The position numbers were made by a program, and so were the translations under genes. The notes under the pieces are model-generated. The model did no database searches and was not told where the DNA came from. It saw nothing but the letters and a program-made list of their open reading frames with translations. Positions 1-8,563 of a DNA stretch of 19,877 nt are shown here, one piece after another (positions within the stretch are counted from its first letter, which is position 1; every line of letters starts with the position of its first letter). Source of the DNA: JANWZL01 sp037445185 (GTDB taxonomy: Bacteria > Pseudomonadota > Gammaproteobacteria > Burkholderiales > Thiobacillaceae); NCBI GenBank assembly GCA_037445185.1, contig JBBIKZ010000038.1:1-19877 (forward strand), in the 5' to 3' direction.

Positions 1-4
1 GGGA

Positions 5-31
5 AAGAAAAAAGCCCGGCATGGCCGGGCT
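5..31 (-). terminator. Rho-independent terminator of the cold-shock gene
   Basis: Read on the minus strand this is a perfect 8-bp stem (AGCCCGGC / GCCGGGCT, plus-strand 13-20 and 24-31) with a 3-nt loop, followed by a T-rich run (plus-strand A-rich stretch about 4-13). It lies about 75 bp downstream of the cold-shock stop codon in the right orientation, so it is the expected end of that transcript. Confidence 0.85.
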
Positions 32-104
32 CATCCGCACTGGCCGGCTTGTCGCCGGCCCGTGCTGCGGGGGTCTGGCACGGTCGCCCATGCCAGACCG
101 ACCC

Positions 105-311
105 TCAGTCGGCGGTGCGGATATTCGCCGCCTGCAGCCCTTTGGGGCCGCTGGTGACGTCGAAGCTGACGCGTTGGCCTTCCTTCAGGGTCTTGAAACC
201 CTGACCCTGGATCGCGGAAAAATGGGCGAAGAGATCGTCCCCGCCGCCTTCCGGAGAGATGAAGCCGAAGCCCTTGGAATCGTTGAACCACTTCACGGTG
301 CCTGTAGCCAT
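105..311 (-). CDS. Cold-shock domain protein, CspA family
   Basis: This 68-residue protein is essentially one cold-shock domain, the usual size for the CspA family. Such proteins bind single-stranded RNA and DNA in the cytoplasm and act as RNA chaperones, either in the cold or constitutively. The RNP1 motif is seen as KGFGFI (about residues 13-18) and the RNP2-like segment as DLFAHFSAI (about 26-34). The start MATGTVKWFND is typical of the family. An AAGGAA stretch lies upstream of the ATG in a leader that reads like those of other csp genes. A weak promoter candidate is TTGACC (plus-strand 367-372) with a 17-bp gap to TCATCC. The gene is transcribed alone and ends at the strong hairpin near position 5-31. 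Which csp paralogue it is, and whether it is cold-inducible, cannot be told from the sequence. Confidence 0.95.
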   Translation of the reverse strand: MATGTVKWFNDSKGFGFISPEGGGDDLFAHFSAIQGQGFKTLKEGQRVSFDVTSGPKGLQAANIRTAD

Positions 312-927
312 AACCTGAATTTCCTTAAAAATGACAAAAATGGGGATGAGCCCCGGATAGGGCGATGGTCAAGACGGCAGGGTGACGGTGGGAGAATGCC
401 GCAGGGCTGCGACAACGGGACCAGACGACAACAGCACTACTTGATGATCGCTGCCCGCACTATGCGCGCTTTCGCCCCGACGCGCAATCTTTTTTTCCAT
501 TCGGCCGTCCATAGACTGGCGAGGGATCGCAGATCGGCGCGCAGCACGGGTTGTAGGTCGGCCTTCAGGCCGACGGGGTTAGTGTTGCGAAGTACGGTTG
601 TCGGCCTCAAGGCCGACCAACGGCCCGACCTACAGGCCGAGGTGCACCACGAAATCGGCGGCGATACGGTTCAACCTGCCGTAGCAAGGCCCATGCAAAG
701 ACGCTGTTGGCAGGGGGCGGCGATGGTATCTTTGCCTATCGCCCGCAACCCGTCGCGCAACATCGTCCCGCCATGCACCCCGTGCAACCGCCCCGGTGCC
801 GATTTGGCCGTAGTGTGATCGCCCCCCGCCTGTCCCGGCGCGCCGCGGTTTGGTGCTCGGCGTGCGCGTGCATGGCGCAGGTGGCGCCGCTCCAGGCCGG
901 GCCGGGGCGGCGCCGCGGAGAGGCTGC
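312..927. other. Gene-poor spacer between csp and acpS
   Basis: About 600 bp with no convincing gene. Open frames here lack recognisable domains and look like GC-rich noise. The only structure I can support is the two-hairpin repeat at 552-634. pdxJ often precedes acpS in Gammaproteobacteria, but no trace of its C-terminus was recognised. Confidence 0.6.
552..634. repeat. REP/BIME-like element of two hairpins inside an outer stem
   Basis: Two near-identical palindromes, GTCGGCCTTCAGGCCGAC (557-574) and GTCGGCCTCAAGGCCGAC (600-617), each form an 8-bp stem with a 2-nt loop. They are enclosed by an outer perfect 10-bp inverted pair, TGTAGGTCGG (552-561) and CCGACCTACA (625-634). This layout matches the palindromic REP/BIME repeats that proteobacterial genomes carry between genes, often mobilised by TnpA-REP (RAYT) transposases. 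No such transposase is in the window. Confidence 0.7.
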
Positions 928-1311
928 GTGATCCAGGGCATCGGCACCGACATCGTCGACGTGGCCCGCATGTCGGCGCTGCACGCGCGTCACGGTGTCA
1001 GGTTGGCGCAGCGCCTGCTGAGCGCGCAGGAGCGATGCGACTATGACCGCGCGACCGACAAGGCACGGCTGCTGGCGAAGCGTTTCGCCGCCAAGGAGGC
1101 GCTCGCCAAGGCGCTCGGCACGGGCTTGCGCGCACCGGTGAGTCTCGCCAACCTGGGGGTGACCCACGATGCGCTGGGCAGGCCGCTGTTCGCCTTCAGT
1201 GCGGACCTGCTGGCGTGGCTCACGGCGCGGCGCATCGTCCGCGTCCACCTGAGCCTGAGCGACGAGCAGCACTACGCCGTGGCCTTCGTCATCGTCGAGG
1301 GAGAGACATGA
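928..1311 (+). CDS. acpS: Holo-[acyl-carrier-protein] synthase AcpS
   Basis: AcpS transfers the 4'-phosphopantetheine arm of coenzyme A to a serine of apo-ACP, activating it for fatty-acid synthesis. The protein is 127 residues, normal for AcpS. The N-terminal motif GIGTDIVDV carries the metal-binding Asp at about residue 8, and RFAAKEALAKALG carries the conserved Glu at about residue 57. The C-terminal segment HLSLSDEQHYAVAFVIVE is also family-typical. I chose the GTG at 928 because the protein then begins MIQGIGTDIV as in homologues and a GGAGAGG ribosome site ends about 4 bases upstream. An in-frame ATG at 850 would add 26 residues with no family match. The stop codon touches the left end of a MITE-like element. 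Removing the element would restore an ATGA overlap with nagZ, so the two genes were probably translationally coupled. Confidence 0.95.
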   Translation: MIQGIGTDIVDVARMSALHARHGVRLAQRLLSAQERCDYDRATDKARLLAKRFAAKEALAKALGTGLRAPVSLANLGVTHDALGRPLFAFSADLLAWLTARRIVRVHLSLSDEQHYAVAFVIVEGET

Positions 1312-1541
1312 TCCCAGATTTATCATTGGGCCGGCCAGTGCCTACACCGGTCATACAGGCATGCTTGAAGGCATCGCCATTGTCACGCCACCAAGGCCTG
1401 CACGTGCCAGGGCCTCCGTCTGGCGGCATCTTTGCGCCCGTGCGCTTAGCCCTCGAGGCACACCATGGGCTCGTTGCCCGTGTGCAAACCTGCTCGCCAT
1501 ACGACTCGCCATCATCGCGTGCCCTAACGACAAATCTGGGA
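1312..1541. mobile_element. 230-bp MITE-like element with inverted ends
   Basis: The ends are inverted copies: TCCCAGATTT at 1312-1321 and AAATCTGGGA at 1532-1541, with similarity continuing inward (TCATT/TCGTT, then GGGC). Both flanks carry TGA (1309-1311 and 1542-1544), consistent with a 3-bp target duplication. The first flank is the acpS stop, and the second completes the nagZ start codon together with the element's last base. There is no credible ORF inside, so the element is non-autonomous. The mobilising transposase family is not recognised. The TIR boundary is uncertain by one base because A/T flank both ends. Confidence 0.7.
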
Positions 1542-2641
1542 TGAACACTCTACGCCTGCCCCTGGGCCCGCTGATGCTGGACATCGAGGGCACGGTCCTG
1601 AACGGGGATGATCGCCGCCGTCTGACGCACCCGCTGGTCGGGGGCGTGATCCTGTTCGCCCGCAACTACGAGGGCCCGGAGCAGATCGCCGAGCTGACGC
1701 GGCAGATCCACGCCCTGCGCACGCCACCGCTGCTCATCGCGGTCGACCAGGAGGGCGGCCGCGTGCAGCGCTTTCGCACCGGCTTCACGCCCCTGCCGCC
1801 GATGCGCGTGATCGGTCGACTGTGGGACGAGCATCCGCAGCTGGCCAAGCGCCTCGCGCGCGACGCCGGCTATGTCCTGGGGGCGGAACTGCGCGCCGTG
1901 GGTGTGGACTTCAGCTTCGCGCCGGTGCTGGACCTGGATTACGGGGTGAGCGGCGTGATCGGCGACCGCGCCTTCCACCGCCATCCGCAGGCGGTGACGG
2001 AGCTCGCGCACGCCCTCGTCCTGGGGTTGCACGAGGCGGGCATGAATGCCGTGGGCAAGCATTTTCCGGGCCATGGTTACGTCACGGCCGATTCGCATCT
2101 GGACGTGCCGGTGGACGAGCGGGACCTGGCCGACCTGGAGTTCGCCGATCTGGTCCCTTTCCGTCAGCTCATCGACCTGGGACTGGCCGGCATCATGCCG
2201 GCCCACGTCGTCTATCCGCGGGTGGACGACCGGCCGGCCGGCTTCTCGCGTCGCTGGCTCACCGACATCCTGCGCGGCGCCTACGGCTTCGAGGGCGCCG
2301 TCTTCAGCGACGACCTGGCCATGGAGGGGGCGCGCGTGGCGGGGGATGTCACGGCACGAGCGCGCGCCGCACTCTCCGCCGGCTGCGACATGGCCCTGCT
2401 GTGCAACCACCCGGAGCTGGCCGACGCGCTGCTCGCCCGGCTCGCCTGGCAGCCCCATGCCGTCACACTCATCCGGCTGGCCCGCATGCACGGCCGCCCA
2501 CACCCCCCGGACCGGGTCACCCTGCACGAGAGCGCGCGCTATGTCCAGGCCGTGCACCGCCTGGCCGGCCTGGGTCAGGCGGACGCCGATCTGGCCCTCG
2601 ACGACCCCAGCAACACCTGTGGCAAAAGTGGCACGACCTGA
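1541..2641 (+). CDS. nagZ: Beta-N-acetylhexosaminidase NagZ (GH3)
   Basis: NagZ removes N-acetylglucosamine from GlcNAc-anhydromuropeptides in the cytoplasm during peptidoglycan recycling, and thereby influences AmpC beta-lactamase induction in species that have it. The 366-residue length is near the usual 330-360. The family motifs are present: DQEGGRVQRF (69-78), KHFPGHG (173-179), the catalytic Asp-Ser-His dyad region (184-186) and SDDLAMEGA (256-264), which holds the nucleophilic Asp. The start MNTLRLPLGPLMLDIEG fits homologues. An ATG at 1361 would add 60 residues encoded by the MITE-like element and is rejected. The A of the start codon is the element's last base, and no good ribosome site precedes it, so initiation may be weaker than in the ancestral overlap. 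The 3' end overlaps the next gene. Confidence 0.95.
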   Translation: MNTLRLPLGPLMLDIEGTVLNGDDRRRLTHPLVGGVILFARNYEGPEQIAELTRQIHALRTPPLLIAVDQEGGRVQRFRTGFTPLPPMRVIGRLWDEHPQLAKRLARDAGYVLGAELRAVGVDFSFAPVLDLDYGVSGVIGDRAFHRHPQAVTELAHALVLGLHEAGMNAVGKHFPGHGYVTADSHLDVPVDERDLADLEFADLVPFRQLIDLGLAGIMPAHVVYPRVDDRPAGFSRRWLTDILRGAYGFEGAVFSDDLAMEGARVAGDVTARARAALSAGCDMALLCNHPELADALLARLAWQPHAVTLIRLARMHGRPHPPDRVTLHESARYVQAVHRLAGLGQADADLALDDPSNTCGKSGTT

Positions 2642-3566
2642 GCTCTCCCTGGATCGGGACACCGACCACGTCCATCATCACCTGGGACACCCCGGCGAGC
2701 ACCGCTACCTGACGGCGGCGCTGTGGCTGACCCTCGGCTTCGCCTTCGTCGAGGCGGCGGCGGGCTGGTGGTCGGGCTCGCTGGCGCTGATCGCCGACGC
2801 CGGCCACATGCTCACCGACGCCACCGCCCTGGGCCTCGCCGCCCTGGCCGCCTGGCTCGCCCGCCGGCCGCCCTCGGTGCGCCACACCTACGGCCTGGTG
2901 CGCGCCGAGGTGCTGGCGGCGCTGGTCAACGGCCTGGTCATGCTGGGTCTGATCGCCTTCATCGCCGTGGAGGCCGTGGAGCGATTCGCCCAGCCGCGCG
3001 ACATCCGCGGCGAGGCGGTCATCCTCGTCGCCACCATCGGCCTGTTGGTCAACCTGCTGGTGGCCTGGCGCCTGTCGCGCGGCCAGCGTGACATCAACAC
3101 GCGCGCCGCGCTGCTACACGTGATCGGCGACATGCTGGGCTCGGTGGCGGCCATCACCGCCGGCGCGGTGATCCTGGCGACGGGCTGGACCCCCATCGAC
3201 CCCCTGCTGTCCCTGCTGGTGGCCGGATTGATTCTCGTCTCTGCCTGGAGCCTGCTCACCGAGGCCCTGCACGTGCTGCTCGAGGGCGTGCCGCAGAACG
3301 TCGATCTAGCGGAGGTCGGGCGCGACCTGGCCGCCCTGAACGGGGTGGCGTCGGTGCACGATCTGCACATCTGGTCCCTGTCCTCCGGCAAGATCGCCCT
3401 GTCCGCCCACCTCGACCTCGTCCGCCTCGAAGACTGGCCGCGCATCCTGCTCGAGGCCAGACAGTTGCTGTCCCGGCGCCACGGCATCGGCCACGTGACC
3501 TTGCAGCCCGAGGCGAGGGATAATCCGGTCATCCAACACATGACCAAACATAAACACACCCCATGA
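2619..3566 (+). CDS. Cation diffusion facilitator (CzcD/ZitB-like metal efflux)
   Basis: This is a cation diffusion facilitator, an inner-membrane antiporter that expels divalent metals such as zinc, cobalt or cadmium in exchange for protons. A His-rich N-terminus (HVHHHLGHPGEH) is followed by about six membrane segments and a cytoplasmic C-terminal domain. The paired metal-site motifs are visible as ADAGHMLTDA in TM2 and LLHVIGDMLGS in TM5, giving the HxxxD residues typical of the zinc-transporting branch. The C-terminal domain contains VHDLHIWSLSSGK, a CDF hallmark. The start is uncertain: GTG at 2619 (315 aa) or GTG at 2628 (312 aa). Neither has a clear ribosome site, and both overlap the nagZ end, suggesting coupled translation. 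The stop overlaps the next start as ATGA. Metal specificity is inferred only. Confidence 0.9.
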   Translation: MAKVARPELSLDRDTDHVHHHLGHPGEHRYLTAALWLTLGFAFVEAAAGWWSGSLALIADAGHMLTDATALGLAALAAWLARRPPSVRHTYGLVRAEVLAALVNGLVMLGLIAFIAVEAVERFAQPRDIRGEAVILVATIGLLVNLLVAWRLSRGQRDINTRAALLHVIGDMLGSVAAITAGAVILATGWTPIDPLLSLLVAGLILVSAWSLLTEALHVLLEGVPQNVDLAEVGRDLAALNGVASVHDLHIWSLSSGKIALSAHLDLVRLEDWPRILLEARQLLSRRHGIGHVTLQPEARDNPVIQHMTKHKHTP

Positions 3567-4735
3567 ACAGACGCCGTATCCATCCCAAGCATCGCATGAG
3601 TCGCGACGCCGAACGCCTGGTCTGGCTCGCCCAGGGGCTGGCGGAATCCGGCAGCCGCATCGAAGATGCCTATTGGGAGCGCGAATTGCAGCAGCTCATC
3701 GGCCGCCTGCTACAGGCCGGCCAGGAAGAGCCCATCAACCTCGCCCTGGACCGCCTCAACGAAACCCAGAGCCGCGGTTACGACGAACTGGCCGACATGA
3801 TCGAGTCAGTCGCCGAGGGCGACCTGGTGGCCACCGCCGACGGCCCGCGCCATCTGCTGTTCATCGCCCTGCCCATCCTCGCCTGGTCGCGCTACAACCT
3901 GCCTGCCCGCCGCCTGCCGACTGAGGTGGTGACGGCCCTCACGACCCAGCTCGGCGCCCACGTCCTGGCGGCCGACACCCGCTGTGTCCTGGCCGATCAC
4001 CTGTACAGCCCGGACCAGTTGCCCTACGGCTACGTGCAGACACGGCGTTATGCCGAGGCGCTCTGGCAAGCCCTGCGCGAAGGACGCGGCTTTCAGGAGG
4101 ACGCCTCGCGTCTGGCCGAGGCGGTGCCCTACATCTCCGACGTGCGCTACGTGCTGGGGGCGGTGATGGTGGAGCCAGGCCGGCCCGTGTTCCGCTGGAA
4201 CGAGGCGGATGGCAGCCGGGACAAGGCGCTCGAGCTGTGGCGGGCCCAGGGCGGCGCCAACCTGCAGGCCGTCCTGCCGGGCTGCGGCTTCGAGCTGCTG
4301 CTGCCCGACGCCTATTTCGCCGCCTGGCGCCGCGCCGACCGCGAGGGCAGGCCCTATTCCCTGCGCGCCGCCGTCGCCTATCTGCAAGCCACGCTCGATA
4401 CCCCGCCGCATCAGCTACGCGCCGTGGTGGCCCCCTTCTACGACCGCAGGCTGGAGGAATGGCGGGTGAGCTTCGCCCTGCCGTCCGGCGACGTCGTACA
4501 CGGTGTGGTCTGGCCCCTGCTGGGGACCGAGGACGAGGCGAGCGATACCGCCGCCGAGATCGAGCAGACCCTCAAGGCCGCAGGCGTCGGCGAGGTACTC
4601 GTGCTGCAGCAGCGTTTCGCCCTGGAGTACTGCGAAGACTGCGGCGCCCCCCTCTACGCCAACACCGAAGGCGATGTGGTGCACGCCGAGATGCCGGAGC
4701 AGGACAGCCACCAGGCGCCGACGCACCTGCACTGA
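3563..4735 (+). CDS. DUF2863 family protein
   Basis: This 390-residue protein looks like a member of DUF2863, a family of unknown function known mainly from Betaproteobacteria. The N-terminus is basic (MNRRRIHPKHRMSRDAERLV). The middle is a mixed helical soluble region with no signal peptide or membrane segment. The end carries the conserved stretch LEYCEDCGAPLYANTEGDVVHAEMPE, whose CxxC plus nearby His and acidic residues could bind a metal. The ATG overlaps the preceding transporter stop as ATGA and has no ribosome site of its own, so translation is probably coupled to the CDF gene. The link to a metal exporter makes a metal-related role conceivable, but this is inference. The family assignment rests on recall of its conserved ends. 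Confidence 0.8.
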   Translation: MNRRRIHPKHRMSRDAERLVWLAQGLAESGSRIEDAYWERELQQLIGRLLQAGQEEPINLALDRLNETQSRGYDELADMIESVAEGDLVATADGPRHLLFIALPILAWSRYNLPARRLPTEVVTALTTQLGAHVLAADTRCVLADHLYSPDQLPYGYVQTRRYAEALWQALREGRGFQEDASRLAEAVPYISDVRYVLGAVMVEPGRPVFRWNEADGSRDKALELWRAQGGANLQAVLPGCGFELLLPDAYFAAWRRADREGRPYSLRAAVAYLQATLDTPPHQLRAVVAPFYDRRLEEWRVSFALPSGDVVHGVVWPLLGTEDEASDTAAEIEQTLKAAGVGEVLVLQQRFALEYCEDCGAPLYANTEGDVVHAEMPEQDSHQAPTHLH

Positions 4736-4755
4736 GCCGGGATGGGCACAGGGCG

Positions 4756-5445
4756 ATGCCGGGGACGCACCTACCGGCCAACAAGGACCCGGCGCCCGCC
4801 CCCGCGCGACCGGAGGCCCGGCTCGCCGAGTGCCGCGCCTGTCCCAGACTGGCCGCCTTCCTCGACGAGGTCCGGCAGCGTCACCCGGACTACCACTGCC
4901 GCCCCGTGTCCGCGTTCGGCGACGCCAACGCGCGCCTGCTTATCGTCGGCCTGGCACCCGGCCTGCACGGCGCCAACCGCACCGGGCGCCCATTCACCGG
5001 CGACCACGCCGGCATCCTGCTCTACGCGACCCTGCACGCCTACGGCTATGCCGACCGGCCGGTGTCCCTCGCCGCGGACGACGGCCTCGCCCTGACCGGC
5101 TGCCGCATCACCAACGCGGTGAAGTGCGTGCCGCCCGAGAACAGGCCGGACGTCGCCGAAGTCAGGCGCTGCAACGCCTACCTCGCCGCGGAACTGGCCC
5201 GGCTGCCCGCCGGTGCCGCCGTCCTCGCCCTGGGTCAGATCGCGCACGGCGCCGTGCTGCAGGCGCTCGCGCGCAAACCCGGCGACCATCTCTTCGGCCA
5301 TGGCGCCTGGCACGACCTGCCGAGTGGGTGGCGGCTGTTCGATAGCTATCACTGCTCCCGCTACAATACCCAGACCCGGCGGCTCACCCCGGTCATGTTC
5401 CGGGCGGTGTTCGCCGGCATCCGCGATTATCTGGAGGGTCACTGA
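4756..5445 (+). CDS. Uracil-DNA glycosylase, family 5 (UDGb) type
   Basis: This is a 229-residue uracil-DNA glycosylase of the iron-sulfur group, which removes uracil and related deaminated bases from DNA to start base-excision repair. Motif 1 reads GLAPGLHGANRTGRPFTG (65-82), the family 5 (UDGb) form in which the catalytic polar residue of other families is absent. The second motif is SYHCSRYNTQTRRLT (197-211), matching the UDGb pattern H-x3-NT-x-TGRLT. Four cysteines (26, 29, 124, 139) sit where the [4Fe-4S] ligands are expected. The ATG at 4756 is the only sensible start; an AGGG lies 3-5 bases upstream. Uracil is the safest substrate, and hypoxanthine or xanthine are possible for UDGb. 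It follows the DUF2863 gene by 20 bp and precedes the tautomerase gene by 2 bp. Confidence 0.88.
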   Translation: MPGTHLPANKDPAPAPARPEARLAECRACPRLAAFLDEVRQRHPDYHCRPVSAFGDANARLLIVGLAPGLHGANRTGRPFTGDHAGILLYATLHAYGYADRPVSLAADDGLALTGCRITNAVKCVPPENRPDVAEVRRCNAYLAAELARLPAGAAVLALGQIAHGAVLQALARKPGDHLFGHGAWHDLPSGWRLFDSYHCSRYNTQTRRLTPVMFRAVFAGIRDYLEGH

Positions 5446-5447
5446 GC

Positions 5448-5636
5448 ATGCCCGTCGTTACCATCAAGCTCGCCGGCCAGCTCGACCGCGCGCAGAAGAA
5501 GCGCATCGCCGAGGAGATCACCGACACCCTGGAGCGCATCGCCGGCAAACCGCGGCGCTACACCTACATCGCCTTCGAGGAACTGCCCGACGAGAACTGG
5601 GCCATCGCCGGGCAATTGCTGGACGAGGCGGACTGA
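5448..5636 (+). CDS. 4-oxalocrotonate tautomerase-like protein
   Basis: This 62-residue protein has the length and layout of the 4-oxalocrotonate tautomerase family. It begins MPVVTIKLAG, so the catalytic Pro becomes the N-terminal residue once Met is removed. The helix QKKRIAEEITDTLERIAGK and the strand YTYIAFEELPDENW follow the usual fold. Family members form small oligomers and catalyse keto-enol tautomerisation, but many chromosomal copies have no assigned substrate, and no aromatic catabolic genes are nearby. A GGAGGG ribosome site (5433-5438) inside the end of the glycosylase gene lies 9 bases before the ATG. The gene is the last of the plus-strand cluster and converges on the AEC transporter gene with only 15 bp between stop codons. 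Confidence 0.9.
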   Translation: MPVVTIKLAGQLDRAQKKRIAEEITDTLERIAGKPRRYTYIAFEELPDENWAIAGQLLDEAD

Positions 5637-5651
5637 CGCCGCCGACCGCCG

Positions 5652-6599
5652 CTATTTCAGCAGCGCGATCCAGACCGGCAGCGTCGCCAGAAAGCCGAGA
5701 CTGGACCAGCTGACGGTCAGGGCCGCCGCGCGCACGTCGAGTCGGAAGCGGTCGGCGAGGCTTGCGGCCATCAGCATAGTGGGCATGGCCACTTCCAGAA
5801 TGGCGGCGGTCTGCGCCGCCTTGAGCTCGCCGAAGACAAGGCGCGCAAGGCCCAGCACGATGAGGGGGGCGATGACCAGCTTGACGCTGACGGCGGCGAG
5901 CACCGGCCGGTCGGGCCTGAGGTCGGCCCAGGGGATGGCGAGCCCGAGGGTGAAGAGCATGAGCGGGATGGTGGCCTGGCCCATGAACCTGGCGGCCTGA
6001 ATGAGGGGGGCCGCATCGATGCCGGCGAAGTTGACGGCGAACCCCAGCACGAAGCCCCAGATGGGGGGCAGCCTGAGCACGGTGCGCGCGAGGCTTGCGC
6101 CCTGACCGCCGGGGTGGCCGAGGCGGGTGGCGATCCACACGCCCAGGGTCCAGACCAGCGGGGTGGAAGCCAGCACGTCGGCGAAGGCGGCGTAACTGCC
6201 GCCTGAGGGGCCGTAGAGGAAGGTCAGCACCGGATAGCCCATGAACAGCACGTTGCCGAAGCAGCCGGCGAGCAGGATGGCGGCGCGGGACTCCCGCGCG
6301 AGCCCCGCGCCCAGGGGCGAGCGGTAGATGAGCGGATAGAGCAGGGCCAGGCTCACGAGGATGCCGGCGACGGTGATGACCGGCACGGTCAGCATCTGGC
6401 GGTCGATGTGGGCCTGGGCAGCCAGGGCGAAGAGCAGCGGCGGCGCAAAGACGTCCACCACCAGCCGGTTCAGGCAGATGCGCAGACTGTCCGCCGGCGG
6501 ATCGCGGCGGAAGCGGGCCCACAGACCGCCAGCCGCCACCAGCACCGCGATGGGTAGCCAGACCTGCAGGAAGAGTTCGAGGAGAAAGGCGTGGGACAT
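5652..6599 (-). CDS. AEC family transporter (auxin efflux carrier-like permease)
   Basis: This 315-residue integral membrane protein belongs to the auxin efflux carrier (AEC) family of putative inner-membrane permeases. About ten hydrophobic segments are visible in two halves, for example LFLQVWLPIAVLVAAGGLW near the N-terminus and TIPLMLFTLGLAIPWADLRP near residue 210, a typical second-half signature. Bacterial members studied elsewhere export or import organic acids such as malate or malonate, but no substrate can be read here. The ATG at 6599 gives the usual N-terminus, and no good ribosome site is seen. The gene is monocistronic, with a repeat-rich 464-bp spacer upstream. Confidence 0.88.
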   Translation of the reverse strand: MSHAFLLELFLQVWLPIAVLVAAGGLWARFRRDPPADSLRICLNRLVVDVFAPPLLFALAAQAHIDRQMLTVPVITVAGILVSLALLYPLIYRSPLGAGLARESRAAILLAGCFGNVLFMGYPVLTFLYGPSGGSYAAFADVLASTPLVWTLGVWIATRLGHPGGQGASLARTVLRLPPIWGFVLGFAVNFAGIDAAPLIQAARFMGQATIPLMLFTLGLAIPWADLRPDRPVLAAVSVKLVIAPLIVLGLARLVFGELKAAQTAAILEVAMPTMLMAASLADRFRLDVRAAALTVSWSSLGFLATLPVWIALLK

Positions 6600-7063
6600 G
6601 GGGCGCCGACATTATGCGGCGTCCGGGCTCGCCCGGCGGGGGAAGCCCCCAGGGAAACGCTGAAGAAATCGGCGAGCGGGATGAAGCGCAAGGCGCCCAG
6701 AGCGCAGCGACCGAGAAAACGAGCCATGGAAAATATCCTTCCATGGCGAGTTTCGGCGCAGCCACCTATCAAGGAGATAGGCGAGGCAGCGGGCCGACCG
6801 GCGAGCGCGGCGCAGGGGCCCCGCGGTGCGGGGATGCGACCGCGAGCTGGGATGCAGGGGGCGCCCAGAGCGGGCGCCGGCGGCCGAAGCACGGCATCTT
6901 CGCGCCCCCGCTAGGCGACTTTAGGCCACACTCGAGCGTTCGCGCGGGATGCACGCATCCGCGCGCACCTCGCCCTGCCATCATCCCGCATGCTCGTGGA
7001 ATATCCGGGCCAGCCGGGCGGATGGCAAGGTTATCGATCCCAGTGTTGCATGCCGTCGACAGC
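6600..7063. other. Repeat-rich spacer between the AEC gene and ntrC
   Basis: About 460 bp without a supported gene. It holds one copy of the 63-bp dispersed core (6703-6765), a 7-bp hairpin GGCGCCC/GGGCGCC (6860-6878), a 13-bp direct repeat GGCGCCCAGAGCG (6692-6704 and 6860-6872), and a GC-rich stem with one bulge around 6944-6968. No T-run follows these stems, so a terminator for ntrC is not evident. Confidence 0.6.
6703..6765. repeat. Dispersed 63-bp palindromic core, copy A
   Basis: This stretch matches 11922-11984 at 59 of 63 positions without gaps. At its centre is a hairpin of CCATGGAA and TTCCATGG around a 7-nt loop (6724-6746). Weaker similarity to the other copy extends about 30 bp to the left (from about 6672). 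No matching terminal repeat was found around this copy, so it may be a remnant or an element with ends I cannot define. Confidence 0.8.
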
Positions 7064-8461
<1,398 letters not shown>

Positions 8462-8465
8462 GCTT

Positions 8466-8563
8466 CAGGCTACAGGCAACAGGTTTCAGGTTACAGACAC
8501 TCAAGGCGAGCGGCCAAGCCGCGCACAGAGGGCTGTCTCCTGTCTCCTGTAACCTGTTCTCTG
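8466..8563. repeat. Inverted array of degenerate 7-bp repeats at the ntrB/ntrC junction
   Basis: The left arm (8466-8496) is a run of heptamers CAGGCTA, CAGGCAA, CAGGTTT, CAGGTTA, CAG. The right arm (8533-8563) runs CTGTCTC, CTGTCTC, CTGTAAC, CTGTTCT, CTG in the opposite sense. CAGGTTACAG (8487-8496) and CTGTAACCTG (8547-8556) are perfect complements, so the transcript could fold across a 50-nt loop. The right arm lies inside the end of ntrB, and the left arm ends 4 bases before the ntrC start codon. Confidence 0.8.

Noticed and set aside
21..818. A 265-codon plus-strand open frame across csp and the spacer
   Set aside because: Its start lies in the csp terminator, it runs antisense to csp and through the BIME-like repeat, and its composition is Arg/Pro/Ala noise.
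1351..1665. Short open frames on either strand inside the 230-bp element as a transposase remnant
   Set aside because: The translations show no transposase motif and run into neighbouring genes, so the element looks non-coding.
1550..2662. A 370-codon minus-strand open frame opposite nagZ
   Set aside because: It mirrors nagZ codon structure, has no recognisable domain and nagZ is unambiguous on the plus strand.
6944..6968. A terminator for ntrC formed by the GC-rich stem near 6950
   Set aside because: The stem has a bulge and no T-run on the minus strand, and it lies almost 100 bp past the stop.
8466..8563. A small CRISPR-like array
   Set aside because: The units are degenerate 7-mers without spacers and the two arms are inverted, so it is a short-repeat array, not CRISPR.
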